Below, one piece after another: positions 1 to 9,857 of a stretch of 64,000 nt of DNA. The notes beneath the pieces are model-generated. The model had not been told where the DNA came from, did no database searches, and was given only the letters and a program-made list of their open reading frames with translations. The position numbers and the translations under genes are program-made. Position 1 is the stretch's first letter, and each line of letters starts with the position of its first letter. The DNA is from Lentisphaera profundi (GTDB lineage Bacteria; Verrucomicrobiota; Lentisphaeria; Lentisphaerales; Lentisphaeraceae): assembly GCF_028728065.1 (NCBI RefSeq), contig NZ_CP117811.1, positions 1,984,001 through 2,048,000 of the forward strand. The letters run 5' to 3'.

Positions 1-155
1 TTTCGAAAAAAGTCATAAGTCAATGTGGACCAAAGATCAAGACAATTGATAAATGTAGCTCACGGATTCAGAACATCAATAAATGAATACTTTTGTGTAC
101 TTATGCGCTTAATCTGACTGGCAGAAAAACAATTTCGGTTTATTATCTACCCGTC

Positions 156-228
156 GCCAGCATAGCTCAGTTGATAGAGCAGCTGACTTGTAATCAGCAG
201 GTCGTCGGTTTGAGTCCGACTGCTGGCT
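156..228 (+). tRNA. tRNA-Thr (anticodon TGT)
   Basis: The sequence folds as a full cloverleaf: 7 bp acceptor stem GCCAGCA/TGCTGGC, D arm GCTC/GAGC, anticodon stem GCTGA/TCAGC around loop CTTGTAA, and T arm GTCGG/CCGAC. The anticodon at 189-191 is TGT, which reads ACA (Thr). The discriminator is T228 and no CCA is encoded (the next bases are CTC), so CCA must be added after transcription, unlike the tRNA-Asn pair further along. Confidence 0.97.
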
Positions 229-232
229 CTCT

Positions 233-264
233 AAAGCACTTACATTCATGTAAGTGCTTTTTTA
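233..264 (+). terminator. Rho-independent terminator after tRNA-Thr
   Basis: The inverted repeat AAAGCACTTAC / GTAAGTGCTTT with a short loop (ATTCAT) is followed by a T run. It starts five bases after the tRNA end, so it very probably ends the tRNA-Thr transcript. Confidence 0.85.
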
Positions 265-396
265 TTTTCATCCTCCAGTATTATTTCTGTTAATTTTAAG
301 TGAAATTAGCTCACCATCCCTTCCCTACAAAGAATAATAGTGCTAATACACAAGTACATTAATCGAATATTCGTAGATCTAACTGGATTGCACCAC

Positions 397-2304
397 ATGA
401 AAAGCTTTAAATTAATCATCAGCATACTACTGCTAAATTGCATATTACTTGCAAATGAGCTCGATGATAATTTAAGCTTAGAAGACTTAATGAATATTGA
501 AGTAACGAGTATCTCTAAAAAAGAAGAAAGTGCTTTCACTGCCTCATCAGCTATATACGTCATTTCACAGGCAGAAATGAAAAGCAAAGGCGCAAGCAAC
601 TTAGCCGAAGCACTCAGAGGAACTCCAGGCGTACAAGTCTCCAGAAGAACGAATAACTCCTGGGAAGTGAGCATCAGGGGCTTTGATAGCCTTTATTCAA
701 ACAAGCTTCTCGTTCTCATCGATGGACGCACTGTTTACACCCCTATCTTTTCAGGAACCTATTGGAATTTCACCAATTACCCAATCGCAGACATCGAGCG
801 AATTGAAGTCATCCGAGGTCCCGGTGCATCGATGTGGGGATCCAATGCCGTCAATGGCGTCATAAATATCACCACCAAACACAGCAAAGACACCCTAGGC
901 GGCTTAAGTAAACTTGAATATGGCGAAGATTTCCAACAAGCTTACTTACGCATTGGCGAAACTTTAGATGAAGAAGGAAAATTAAATCTCCGTGCTTATG
1001 GCCAATTCCAAAAGTACGACACCTTAAATCCTGGGAGTAAAAACAAGCACGATCAACAAAATGATGACTGGGACCATGCCCAAGGCGGATTTAGACTAGA
1101 TTACGACGTAACACCCAAAGATACAATAAAAATATCCGGCGACGCCTACAGCGTCGATCAAGTCACTTTTAACTCCATAAATAGTAACAGTTTTTACGAA
1201 GATAGTGATGCTACTGGCTATAACCTTAGCCTTGATTACACCAAGCAAATTTCTACGGACGAAAAGTTTCACGCTTTGATCTATTATGATTTCTATGATT
1301 TCAACCAAGAATTCACTACCAATACCTATGTTCAATCGTGGAATTTTGAATTTGACTACCACTTTAGCCCCATTAAAAATCATGACGTCACCATTGGAGC
1401 AGGAACTCGTCTCTATCGCTCTCAAGTCAAAGACCCTAGTGGCCAACTACGCATGTTCCCTGTTAATGAAAACACAACTAACTACAATTTTTTCATCCAA
1501 GACAAAATCACCCTACAGCCTAATCGTTGGACACTTACATTAGGCTCCAAGTTCGAAGAACATGATTACTCTGGCTTTGATTACCAACCCTCTGCACGAC
1601 TCGCCTATACACCCAATCGTAAGAACACCCTATGGCTTGCTGCTTCTCGTGCTGTTAGAACCCCAAACCGCTATGAACACAACTCCAATTTATTTTTCGG
1701 GGCAGTGGTAGGCAATCACGACGTCGATTCAGAAACTGTCAAAACCTACGAAGCTGGCTACAGAGTTTTAGCGACAGAGAAACTCTCTTTTGATTTCACC
1801 GTATTCTATAACGATTACTCTGATTTAACGACAACAAAGGTTACTACCGGTGATAACCTTATCGTTAACGATGCCAGCGCTGATAGCTATGGCTTTGAAG
1901 TATCATCAAACTACCTGGCGACCAATGACTGGCAACTCAAATTATCCTACAGCTATTTTGATATTGATACGGACCAAGAAAAAGACAATGCTAGCTACTT
2001 CCCTACAGATAATGTTACCGCTCAACACCAAGCCTCCGTCTATTCGTTTTATAGAATATCGAAAGAATTACAATGGGATCTAACCGCTTACTATCAAGAC
2101 ACAAAAGACCCCAGTATAAATGATGTGAAGAACACCAGCAACCAGGCCTTCATAAAACTAGACACAAAATTCACTTGGACCTGTAGCCCTAAACTAGAAA
2201 TCTATGTAGCGGGACAGAATCTCTTAGAAGATTCCACTTCAGAAACCTTATATTACGTAGAAGCACCACGAACCTTCCTAATGGGCTTAAACTATCGTTT
2301 CTAG
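397..2304 (+). CDS. TonB-dependent outer membrane receptor (copy 1)
   Basis: Predicted 635-residue outer-membrane active transporter. The ATG at 397 is preferred over an upstream in-frame ATG at 340 because it opens directly onto a signal peptide (MKSFKLII, hydrophobic core, cut near LANE). The plug domain follows at about residues 35-160, with the family motifs LRGTPGVQVSRR, SIRGFD, LVLIDGR, IERIEVIRGPG and WGSNAVNGVINI. The rest is rich in alternating aromatic beta-strand sequence and ends in Phe, as outer-membrane barrels do. It is strongly similar along its whole length to the next gene (2430-4352). The substrate is unknown; siderophore, haem, cobalamin or glycan are all possible and no riboswitch or Fur box is evident upstream. 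No TonB/ExbBD genes are nearby. Confidence 0.92.
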   Translation: MKSFKLIISILLLNCILLANELDDNLSLEDLMNIEVTSISKKEESAFTASSAIYVISQAEMKSKGASNLAEALRGTPGVQVSRRTNNSWEVSIRGFDSLYSNKLLVLIDGRTVYTPIFSGTYWNFTNYPIADIERIEVIRGPGASMWGSNAVNGVINITTKHSKDTLGGLSKLEYGEDFQQAYLRIGETLDEEGKLNLRAYGQFQKYDTLNPGSKNKHDQQNDDWDHAQGGFRLDYDVTPKDTIKISGDAYSVDQVTFNSINSNSFYEDSDATGYNLSLDYTKQISTDEKFHALIYYDFYDFNQEFTTNTYVQSWNFEFDYHFSPIKNHDVTIGAGTRLYRSQVKDPSGQLRMFPVNENTTNYNFFIQDKITLQPNRWTLTLGSKFEEHDYSGFDYQPSARLAYTPNRKNTLWLAASRAVRTPNRYEHNSNLFFGAVVGNHDVDSETVKTYEAGYRVLATEKLSFDFTVFYNDYSDLTTTKVTTGDNLIVNDASADSYGFEVSSNYLATNDWQLKLSYSYFDIDTDQEKDNASYFPTDNVTAQHQASVYSFYRISKELQWDLTAYYQDTKDPSINDVKNTSNQAFIKLDTKFTWTCSPKLEIYVAGQNLLEDSTSETLYYVEAPRTFLMGLNYRF

Positions 2305-2429
2305 AGCTTTACTTGATATATATATTAAATATAGATTAAAAACAAATATATTAGATCTCCTGCTCAAACTCAGCTATTCCCAAAGCTTACTTCATTAGCT
2401 ATCATAGTTTAAAGGGCTTAAACTAAACA

Positions 2430-4352
2430 TTGGGATTTATTGATTTGAGATTAATTATTACAGCGTCGCTTATCTTCATATTTATGGCTAGTGCATATTC
2501 TAATGAAGACCTTGATGAATTAGATTTAGAGTCCTTAATGAATATAGAAGTTACTTCTGTCTCAAAAACAGCAGAAAATTCTTTCACCGCCGCTTCTGCC
2601 ATCTATGTTATCACTCAACAAGAAATTGCTCGCAAAGGCGCCCTCAATATTGCAGAGGCCTTAAGAGGCACCCCTGGCGTACAGGTCTCAAGACGCACCA
2701 ACAATACTTGGGAAGTCAGTATTCGAGGTTTTGATAATCTCTACTCAAACAAACTTTTAGTCCTTATTGATGGGCGCAGTGTTTATTCACCCATTTTTTC
2801 GGGAACCTACTGGGAATTCACCAATTATCCCGTCGCAGACATCGAGCGCATCGAAGTCATTCGTGGACCTGGCGCCACAGTATGGGGTTCCAATGCAGTT
2901 AACGGCGTTATTAATATCACCACTAAATCTGCCAAAGACACAAAAGGCGGATTGGCTAAAGTCGATTATGGGGAATACAACGAATCATATTACCTCCGCT
3001 ATGGCGAAGCACTTGATGAAGACGAGAAACTCCACCTACGCATCTATGGCCAATTGCAAAAATACCAAGAATTAGAACCAGGCATCCATTTAAAAAACAC
3101 CCACGAGAATGATGACTGGGACCACTTACAAGGTGGTTTCCATTTGGATTTCGATGTGACTTCCAAGGATACACTGACAGTGAGTTCCGATATTTATCAT
3201 TCTGACTTCACTAACTATAATGCACTTGTCATTAATGACTTCTATGAAGACGGGGGAGCAACAGGCTACAATCTAACCTTAAAGCATACTCGCGAATTTA
3301 ACTCAAAGGAAAAATGGAACACTCTACTTTATTATGATTACCACAACATTGAACAGGATGTCACACTAGACTCAACCGTTCACGCCTGGAACTTCGAAAC
3401 TGATTATCACTTTTCCCCATGGAAAAATCACGAAATGACTATTGGCGCTGGCGTAAGAGCCTACCGCTCGAAAGCAAAAGATAAGACAGGACAACTTGTT
3501 TTTTTCCCCGAAGATGAGACAACGATAAATTACACTCTTTTTGTTCAAGATAAAATCACACTTCAGCCTGATCGCTGGACTTTAACCTTGGGTTCAAAAT
3601 TTGAAAAAAATGACTACACCGATTATGAGTACCAACCTTCAGCACGAATAGCGTTCACCCCAAATAGAAAAAATACTTATTGGGCTGCTGTCAGCCACGC
3701 CGTACGCACCCCCTCACGATATGAGCATGGATCAAATATTTTTTACGGCGCCGCGATAGGCAACAATGACGTCGACTCCGAAAACCTCACTGCCTATGAA
3801 CTCGGTCACAGAATCCTCATAAATGAAAAACTTTCCTTTGACACTACAGTTTTTTATAATGATTATAGCGACCTTGTCACCACCAACACGAATGCAGGTC
3901 CCGATCCCATCACAAATGACTTCAGCGCCAATAGCTACGGCATCGAGATTTCATCCAATTATTTCATCACACCAGACTGGCAACTTAAACTCTCCTATTC
4001 TTATTTTAAAATTGACACCAACTACAAGGATAATATTGCAGACACCATCCCTACTGAAGATGTCGCCGCCACTAACAAAGCATCCTTTTACTCATTTTAT
4101 AACATCACTAAAGACGTGAAATGGGATCTCATGCTCTATTATCAAGACAGTAAGAATCCGAGCTACAACTACGACCCCCAAGATGGCACTCCCGCCTTTA
4201 TTAAACTGGACTCACGCATTTCATGGTCTCCCCGAGAGGATCTCGAAATATACCTCGTCGGCCAAAATTTATGGGAGCAATCTACGCGTGAGACCCTCTA
4301 TTATGCTGAAACTCCGAGAACTTTTTATCTAGGCCTCAATTATAAATTCTAA
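2430..4352 (+). CDS. TonB-dependent outer membrane receptor (copy 2)
   Basis: 640-residue paralogue of the preceding receptor, 125 bp downstream on the same strand. The first usable start is TTG at 2430 (a second TTG at 2445 is possible); AAAGGG at 2411-2416 is a distant Shine-Dalgarno candidate. A hydrophobic signal segment (LIITASLIFIFMASAYS) precedes the mature start. The plug motifs match copy 1 (ALRGTPGVQVSRR, SIRGFDNLYSNK, VIRGPGATVWGSN) and the C-terminus is again aromatic (NYKF). The two differ mainly in loop regions of the barrel. Tandem paralogues suggest related but distinct ligands; that is inference. Confidence 0.92.
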   Translation: MGFIDLRLIITASLIFIFMASAYSNEDLDELDLESLMNIEVTSVSKTAENSFTAASAIYVITQQEIARKGALNIAEALRGTPGVQVSRRTNNTWEVSIRGFDNLYSNKLLVLIDGRSVYSPIFSGTYWEFTNYPVADIERIEVIRGPGATVWGSNAVNGVINITTKSAKDTKGGLAKVDYGEYNESYYLRYGEALDEDEKLHLRIYGQLQKYQELEPGIHLKNTHENDDWDHLQGGFHLDFDVTSKDTLTVSSDIYHSDFTNYNALVINDFYEDGGATGYNLTLKHTREFNSKEKWNTLLYYDYHNIEQDVTLDSTVHAWNFETDYHFSPWKNHEMTIGAGVRAYRSKAKDKTGQLVFFPEDETTINYTLFVQDKITLQPDRWTLTLGSKFEKNDYTDYEYQPSARIAFTPNRKNTYWAAVSHAVRTPSRYEHGSNIFYGAAIGNNDVDSENLTAYELGHRILINEKLSFDTTVFYNDYSDLVTTNTNAGPDPITNDFSANSYGIEISSNYFITPDWQLKLSYSYFKIDTNYKDNIADTIPTEDVAATNKASFYSFYNITKDVKWDLMLYYQDSKNPSYNYDPQDGTPAFIKLDSRISWSPREDLEIYLVGQNLWEQSTRETLYYAETPRTFYLGLNYKF

Positions 4353-4434
4353 TTATTCGCCCTTCCTGCCTAATTCACTGCTCATTCCTCATGAATCCAC
4401 TTGATTTTAGCCCTTAATTCCGTATCTTGAAGCA

Positions 4435-6264
4435 GTGAATTTGGGAATCAATACTTTTATGTTAAACAACTTTATTTTTGCTGCGGATAAACCTGCCTTA
4501 CTTCATGGTGCTTCCGGAGAACTTCTTGTATCAATAATATTAATTATTGGCATGCTTGCGGGTGTCACCGCAAGAAAACTCAAACTACCTGTACTTACTG
4601 GACAGATTATTGCCGGCATCCTAATTGGACCCTATGTCCTTAACGTCATCGGCCATACTGAAGAGAAGAATCTCGCTTCAGTTACAAGCTTTGCTATCGG
4701 ACTCATCGCGCTCACGGTAGGCAGCCACTTAAACTTCCAAAAGCTCCACAATTCCTTTAATCGAAATTTACTTATAGCAGTTGGTGAATCGAGCTGTGCC
4801 TTCATTGCCGTTTTCTTTGCTCTTGAACACTTCAATCCCATGGAATTCTCGGACCATACTCGCTTAGCTGCTCACCTTCTCATATCTTCTCTGGCCTGCA
4901 GTACTTCACCTGCAACAGTCCTACACGTAGTCAAAGAAAAAAATGCCAAAGGCAATCTCGTTAAAACATTGCTGATTGTCGTTGCCTTAGACAATATCAT
5001 CTGCCTCATCGTCTTTGAAAGCGTCCGCGCCGTAGCACGCCAAAAACTATCCGGCGCAAGCCTTCTCACTACTGCGATACCCGGCCTCGTCAGCTTTTTC
5101 AGCTCTGTTGTCGTTGGTTTTTTAGTCGCCAAATGCTTTGAGTTTTGTTTGCGCTACGTTCAAAAAAAGAAAGGTGCATCACAATTTCGTCGTACTTCAA
5201 ACACTTTAGTTTTTACGCTTTTAGTCGCCTCAATTATGATCACCAATGGACTTTGTGACTATATAGCTCAAAGCACTTCCGCGCTCCCGACAAAACTGAC
5301 TCCTCTACCTATAATGGCCAATCTTATCCTCGGCTTATGCCTCAGTAACTTTGCCATTTTCAAAGATGAAATGTTGGAACAATTCGAAGTTCTTGAACAA
5401 TTTATTTTCACTGTCTTTTTTACTCTGGCGGGTATGCATCTAGATTTAAACACGATCAACTTCCAAACGATTAGTTCTGCACTTATATATCTAGTCGCAA
5501 TGGCAACCGGTAAAATTTTTGGTGCCACCGTAGGATCCTTACTAGGAAGAAATACCACTCGCACAACCCTAAATATTGGCTCTATGCTACTCGTTCAGGC
5601 GGGCATGACCATTGCTTTACTCGTTGTTATTTATTCTGAAAAAGACTTCGCCCCTCTCCACGCTAAAATAACGGCCATGATCCTTCTCGTTGTAGTTTTT
5701 ACCGAACTAGTAGGAACAATCCTCATTACAAAAACTTTAGACCGCGTCAAAGAAACGGGCAAGAAACGTACCCGCCTCATCGACTTCTTGGACGAAGAAC
5801 ATATCATCACAGGTCTCAACGCGAAAGATAAATGGGAAGCCATTCGCGAGATGTCTTACTTCCTTGTGAAAACTAATGATATCGACATCGATCCAGAAGA
5901 ACTCAATAAACGCATGGTTGAACGCGAAAAAGACTTCACTACCGGCTTTGGTCAAGGTATCGCCATCCCTCATGCGACGGTAAGCGAAGACGAAATTCAC
6001 GATGGCAAAATCCGTGGCCTTTTAGCCGTCGCCACTCCTCCGGTCGAATTTGAAGCCATGGATGATGCTCCAGTAGAAATCATTGTTATGTTAGCTACTC
6101 CTGACTCACAACGCGAAATTCACCTCGAAATCCTCAGTGTCCTCGCACGTATGCTAGGTGATGAAAAAATTCGCGAACAAATTTTAAAGGCTAACTCAGC
6201 CGCTTCCATTTATGAAATCATTCACTCCGAAGAAGCTGAGACTTTCAACTATTTCTTAAAATAA
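4435..6264 (+). CDS. Cation:proton antiporter (CPA2-like) fused to a PTS EIIA domain
   Basis: 609 residues in two parts. Residues about 20-435 form a polytopic membrane domain of the Na+/H+ exchanger (CPA2/KefB) family: about 12 hydrophobic segments, with the family signatures LPVLTGQIIAGILIGP, STSPATVLHVVKE and the ion-binding region ALDNI (Asp186-Asn187). Residues about 455-605 match a PTS IIA domain of the fructose/nitrogen (EIIA-Ntr) class, with the phosphorylatable His in GIAIPHA at residue 513. Such fusions imply that antiport is controlled by phosphorylation. No EI or HPr is visible here. The start is GTG at 4435; ATG at 4459 is an alternative. polA begins 9 bp downstream, so the two may be cotranscribed. 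Confidence 0.9.
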   Translation: MNLGINTFMLNNFIFAADKPALLHGASGELLVSIILIIGMLAGVTARKLKLPVLTGQIIAGILIGPYVLNVIGHTEEKNLASVTSFAIGLIALTVGSHLNFQKLHNSFNRNLLIAVGESSCAFIAVFFALEHFNPMEFSDHTRLAAHLLISSLACSTSPATVLHVVKEKNAKGNLVKTLLIVVALDNIICLIVFESVRAVARQKLSGASLLTTAIPGLVSFFSSVVVGFLVAKCFEFCLRYVQKKKGASQFRRTSNTLVFTLLVASIMITNGLCDYIAQSTSALPTKLTPLPIMANLILGLCLSNFAIFKDEMLEQFEVLEQFIFTVFFTLAGMHLDLNTINFQTISSALIYLVAMATGKIFGATVGSLLGRNTTRTTLNIGSMLLVQAGMTIALLVVIYSEKDFAPLHAKITAMILLVVVFTELVGTILITKTLDRVKETGKKRTRLIDFLDEEHIITGLNAKDKWEAIREMSYFLVKTNDIDIDPEELNKRMVEREKDFTTGFGQGIAIPHATVSEDEIHDGKIRGLLAVATPPVEFEAMDDAPVEIIVMLATPDSQREIHLEILSVLARMLGDEKIREQILKANSAASIYEIIHSEEAETFNYFLK

Positions 6265-6273
6265 AGGTTTTTT

Positions 6274-9200
6274 ATGTCTGAGCAACCCTCCATTTTCGTC
6301 ATTGATTCAATGGCCTATATCTTCCGTGCCTTCTATGGTATTCGCGCCAATATGCATTCTCAAGATGGCCTCCCCACAAATGCCCTCTTTGGTTTTATTA
6401 ATTCTTTTGAAAATATTATTCGCGATTTTAATCCCAGTCAAATCGTGGCAGTATTTGATGCTGGTTCAGAAACTTTCCGAAATGAAATGTACGCTGAATA
6501 CAAAGCTAACCGCAAAGAATGCCCCGAAGAACTAAAACCTCAATTCGACTTAGTCAAAGAATATATTGCTCTACGCGGCATCCCCTTACTTATCCAAAAA
6601 GGTTTTGAGGCCGATGATATTATTGCGACTGTCGCAACACAGGCGACTGGTGCTCATATTAAAACTGTCATTTGCTCAGGTGATAAAGATTTGATGCAGC
6701 TCGTCAATGATCACACATATATCTGCCACACCCACAAAGATAACTTAATGATTGACGCCGAAAAGGTTTTTAAAATCATGGGCGTCCGTCCGGATCAAAT
6801 TGTCGATTATCTCTCTATATGTGGGGATAGCGCCGATAATATCCCAGGCCTACCTGGCATCGGCCCAAAAGGCGCATCAAAATTACTCGCGGAATTTAAT
6901 GACCTCGAAACAATCCTAGCTAGTCACGATAAGATCAAAGGAAAAAAACAATCCGAAACCATTCGCGAAAAAGCTGATCTCGCGCACTTATCTAAATCAC
7001 TTGTCATCCTCAAAGATGAAATGACTCTAGAAAAAACCTATGATGAACTCATACCTACTCAGCCCGATTTCGAGGGTTTAGCAGATTTTTACGAACGCAT
7101 GGGATTTTCGCGTTTTTTGCGTGATCTTCCGAAGATCCAATCCGCTTATGAAGGGAATAGTAAGCCCAATCTAAAACAGTCCCTTAAATCCGGAGGCCCT
7201 GTCACTCTTCGAGTTGAGACCTTTGCACCCCGCCCCTTTCAGCACGAAATCCTCAAACTGAAGGCCGAATTTGAAAATGGCTTAGAATTTGATGTATTAG
7301 AAGAATCCACTCATTTAGGAAAGACCACCGAAGAAATTTTCTTTGCTCTCAAAAATACTTTTATTGACTGTGAGCTCACCCTTGTTAGTGAGAACCACAC
7401 TATTATTCCCGAAGATCTAAAAAGTAAAAGGAAGTGCATTCTCACATGGGAATGGCTTGCTGCTTCATGGTTACATGATATTGAAATTGGCATAGAGCAA
7501 ATCTCTTCACATCACCTTCCTTTGATTCAAGAACACCTTTATTTGAATGCGCAATTCGCAGACTTATTAGCTACTGCCACAGTAGAATATAATTCGCAAC
7601 GCCATGACTACAATATTATTCAGTCTATCACTGAGCTCCAGCAAATTCTAAAGAAAATCAGCGATAGCGGCCAAGCAATTTCCTTTGATACTGAAACGAC
7701 CGGATTGGATGTACGTACGGCTCAAATCGTCGGTCTAGGTTTAGCCATTCAAGATCATCACGCTTGGTATATACCCTTTAATAGCTCGCTAGATAAAGAT
7801 ACCATCATTACCGAACTCAAGCCATTTTTCGCCAATTCAGAGCTCAGATTTTTTGCGCAAAACGCAAAGTTTGATTTACAAATGTTGCACTATGCAGGCA
7901 TCCAAGTCAACAACATTGATTTTGATACTTTAGTGGCTTCTTTCATCTGTAATCCATCACGCCAATTTCACGACCTCGATTCGCTTGCCCTGCACTATCT
8001 TAATTACCGCAAGATCTCTACTGTATCACTTATTGGTAAAGGCAAAAAACAAATCACCATGGCTGAGCTGCCCATAGAAAAGGTCGCTACTTATTGTTGC
8101 GAGGATGTGGATATCACCCTACGCCTTAGAACTGAACTAGAAGCTGAACTTCATCGCCGTGGCTTACGAGATCTATTTGATAGCATGGACATCCCTCTCG
8201 TTCCTGTTTTATCCGAAATGGAAAATCATGGTATCTCAGTTAATCTTTCTCGCTTAGAAACAATCTCCACTGAATTCAGCCAAGAACGTCTAAAATGTGA
8301 AGAACAAATCTACGCTTTAGCCGGTCATGAATTCAATATTAATTCCCCCAAACAAGTCGGAACTGTGCTCTTTGAAGAAATGGGACTTAAAGCCGGCAAA
8401 AAAACAGCTACAGGTTACTCCACAAGTGCGGACGTTCTCGAAAACCTTGCTCCTGACTCGGAGATCGTGCGCGTCATCCTCCGTCACCGTACTCTGAGTA
8501 AACTTATTTCTACTTATGCAGATGCCCTGCCCAAAGAAGTTTCGCCCTTAGACGACAGAATACACACACGTTTCTCACAAACTACTGCTGCAACGGGACG
8601 CCTCGCATCAACACAACCCAATTTGCAGAATATCCCCACTCGTACTGAGGAAGGCAAAAGTATTCGTTCTGCATTCATCGCTGCAGAAGGCCACAACTTT
8701 CTCTCTTGCGATTATTCTCAGATCGAATTACGCATCATGGCTGAATTAAGCCAAGATCCAGGCTTACTCGAAGCCTTTAGCAAAGACTTAGATGTCCATA
8801 GCTACACAGCTTCACTCGTGTTCGATACTGATCTTAATGAAATCACAAAACAACAACGTTATGCTGCCAAAGCCGTGAATTTTGGAATTATGTTTGGCCA
8901 AGGCCCCTATGGTCTTGCAAAAGAAATCGGCGTCTCTGCTGATGAAGCCAAGCAATTCATCTCCAATTATTTTAAACGCTACCCCGATGTACAAAAATTC
9001 ATGTCACAATGCGTAGAAGACGCTCGCGAAAAAGGCTATTCTGAAACCTCTTTTGGACGTCGTCGCTACCTACCTGAAATGCTCTCTTCTAATGGACGTA
9101 TCCGTTCAGGAGCCGAGCGTATTTCAGTCAACTCCCCCATACAGGGTACGGCTGCAGACATTATTAAAATTGCGATGATTAATGTTTCTAAGGAACTCCA

Positions 9201-9384
9201 TAAACGTCAATTGAAATCTAAAATGCTTCTTCAAATTCACGATGAATTGCTCTTTGAAGTACCTGATGACGAACTTGATATAATGAAAGAACTGATTCCA
9301 AAAATTATGACCGATATCCCCTCAATCAAAGTCCCTTTAAAAGTAGACTCTGCCATTGCTAAATCTTGGGATCAATGCGATTAA
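6274..9384 (+). CDS. polA: DNA polymerase I
   Basis: 1036-residue family A polymerase, longer than the 928 residues of E. coli because of extra sequence between the nuclease domains. The 5'-3' exonuclease comes first (residues about 1-300: FVIDSMAYIFRAFYG, EADDIIAT, GLPGIGPKGASKLL). The 3'-5' exonuclease has an intact Exo I motif DTETTG (Asp472, Glu474), so proofreading is probably active. Polymerase motif A is DYSQIELR (Asp813) and motif C is IHDELLFEV (Asp990). In the O helix (KAVNFGIMFGQ) the position of E. coli Tyr766 is Phe. AAAGG at 6263-6267 is a well-placed ribosome binding site. Role: Okazaki fragment maturation and repair. Confidence 0.98.
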   Translation: MSEQPSIFVIDSMAYIFRAFYGIRANMHSQDGLPTNALFGFINSFENIIRDFNPSQIVAVFDAGSETFRNEMYAEYKANRKECPEELKPQFDLVKEYIALRGIPLLIQKGFEADDIIATVATQATGAHIKTVICSGDKDLMQLVNDHTYICHTHKDNLMIDAEKVFKIMGVRPDQIVDYLSICGDSADNIPGLPGIGPKGASKLLAEFNDLETILASHDKIKGKKQSETIREKADLAHLSKSLVILKDEMTLEKTYDELIPTQPDFEGLADFYERMGFSRFLRDLPKIQSAYEGNSKPNLKQSLKSGGPVTLRVETFAPRPFQHEILKLKAEFENGLEFDVLEESTHLGKTTEEIFFALKNTFIDCELTLVSENHTIIPEDLKSKRKCILTWEWLAASWLHDIEIGIEQISSHHLPLIQEHLYLNAQFADLLATATVEYNSQRHDYNIIQSITELQQILKKISDSGQAISFDTETTGLDVRTAQIVGLGLAIQDHHAWYIPFNSSLDKDTIITELKPFFANSELRFFAQNAKFDLQMLHYAGIQVNNIDFDTLVASFICNPSRQFHDLDSLALHYLNYRKISTVSLIGKGKKQITMAELPIEKVATYCCEDVDITLRLRTELEAELHRRGLRDLFDSMDIPLVPVLSEMENHGISVNLSRLETISTEFSQERLKCEEQIYALAGHEFNINSPKQVGTVLFEEMGLKAGKKTATGYSTSADVLENLAPDSEIVRVILRHRTLSKLISTYADALPKEVSPLDDRIHTRFSQTTAATGRLASTQPNLQNIPTRTEEGKSIRSAFIAAEGHNFLSCDYSQIELRIMAELSQDPGLLEAFSKDLDVHSYTASLVFDTDLNEITKQQRYAAKAVNFGIMFGQGPYGLAKEIGVSADEAKQFISNYFKRYPDVQKFMSQCVEDAREKGYSETSFGRRRYLPEMLSSNGRIRSGAERISVNSPIQGTAADIIKIAMINVSKELHKRQLKSKMLLQIHDELLFEVPDDELDIMKELIPKIMTDIPSIKVPLKVDSAIAKSWDQCD

Positions 9385-9387
9385 GGC

Positions 9388-9424
9388 AATAAAGCTACTC
9401 AGTCATTTAACTGAATAGCTTTAT
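9388..9424. terminator. Hairpin terminator downstream of polA
   Basis: AATAAAGCTA..TCAGT pairs with ACTGA..TAGCTTTATT around loop CATTTA, with one bulge. It sits directly after the polA stop and is A/T-flanked on both sides, so it could serve polA and the convergent mutarotase gene. Confidence 0.7.
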
Positions 9425-9434
9425 TTACCATACT

Positions 9435-9458
9435 CTAAGGTGGACGCGCTCCACTTAG
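9435..9458. terminator. Second hairpin between convergent polA and mutarotase genes
   Basis: CTAAGGTGGA / TCCACTTAG is a near-perfect inverted repeat around CGCGC. It lies seven bases beyond the stop codon of the minus-strand mutarotase gene. No long T run follows on that strand, so the terminator role is only likely. Confidence 0.45.
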
Positions 9459-9464
9459 GAGATT

Positions 9465-9857
9465 TTATGCTTGAAAAAACACTCTTTCTAAGCCTAACCA
9501 TTGCTCTCCTTCTGGAGTGCCTTCCATGCTTTTTTGGCAAGGATCCGTTTCTTTCCACCAACGCAAAGTTTCTTCGTCCTGAGGGAATTTTCCCATGTCA
9601 GCTTCTAAGTCTGTGCCAATGTACTCAAAGAAGCTAAACAAATATTTTTTGCCCGCAATTGGCGCTACGAAAATATTATAGTTACGCATATTACATTCAT
9701 GAATCTTAGCCTGCACTCCTGCCCAAACATTAGCGTGTAATTCGCGGTAGTAAGCTTCCTTCTCTAAGTCCAACTCAATAACTGAACCAAAACGCTGAAT
9801 TTTATCTTTATCATAACCAGCTCCTGGATTCGTTTCACCAATAATTGCTTCACTCAT
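9465..9857 (-). CDS. rhaM: L-rhamnose mutarotase family protein
   Basis: 130 residues; family RhaM/DUF718, a small dimeric alpha/beta-barrel enzyme that interconverts the alpha and beta anomers of L-rhamnose. Family signatures are YRELHANVWAGV near residue 40, NYNIF, LFSFFEYIG and RWWKETDPCQ. The Tyr and His expected in the active site are present. The second ATG (MSEAI) is chosen because AGGAAA lies six bases before it; a start five codons upstream would place that sequence inside the gene. The gene is divergent from a GPH-type sugar symporter, which suggests a deoxysugar uptake and use pair; no rhamnose isomerase or kinase is in the window. Confidence 0.88.
   Translation of the reverse strand: MSEAIIGETNPGAGYDKDKIQRFGSVIELDLEKEAYYRELHANVWAGVQAKIHECNMRNYNIFVAPIAGKKYLFSFFEYIGTDLEADMGKFPQDEETLRWWKETDPCQKSMEGTPEGEQWLGLERVFFQA

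Noticed and set aside
93-293. 66-residue frame across the tRNA-Thr gene
   Set aside because: It runs through the tRNA and its terminator and has no ribosome binding site.
9440-9637. Plus-strand frame MDALHLGDFMLEKTLF over the mutarotase gene
   Set aside because: It is antisense to the well-conserved RhaM coding region and covers the terminator hairpin.
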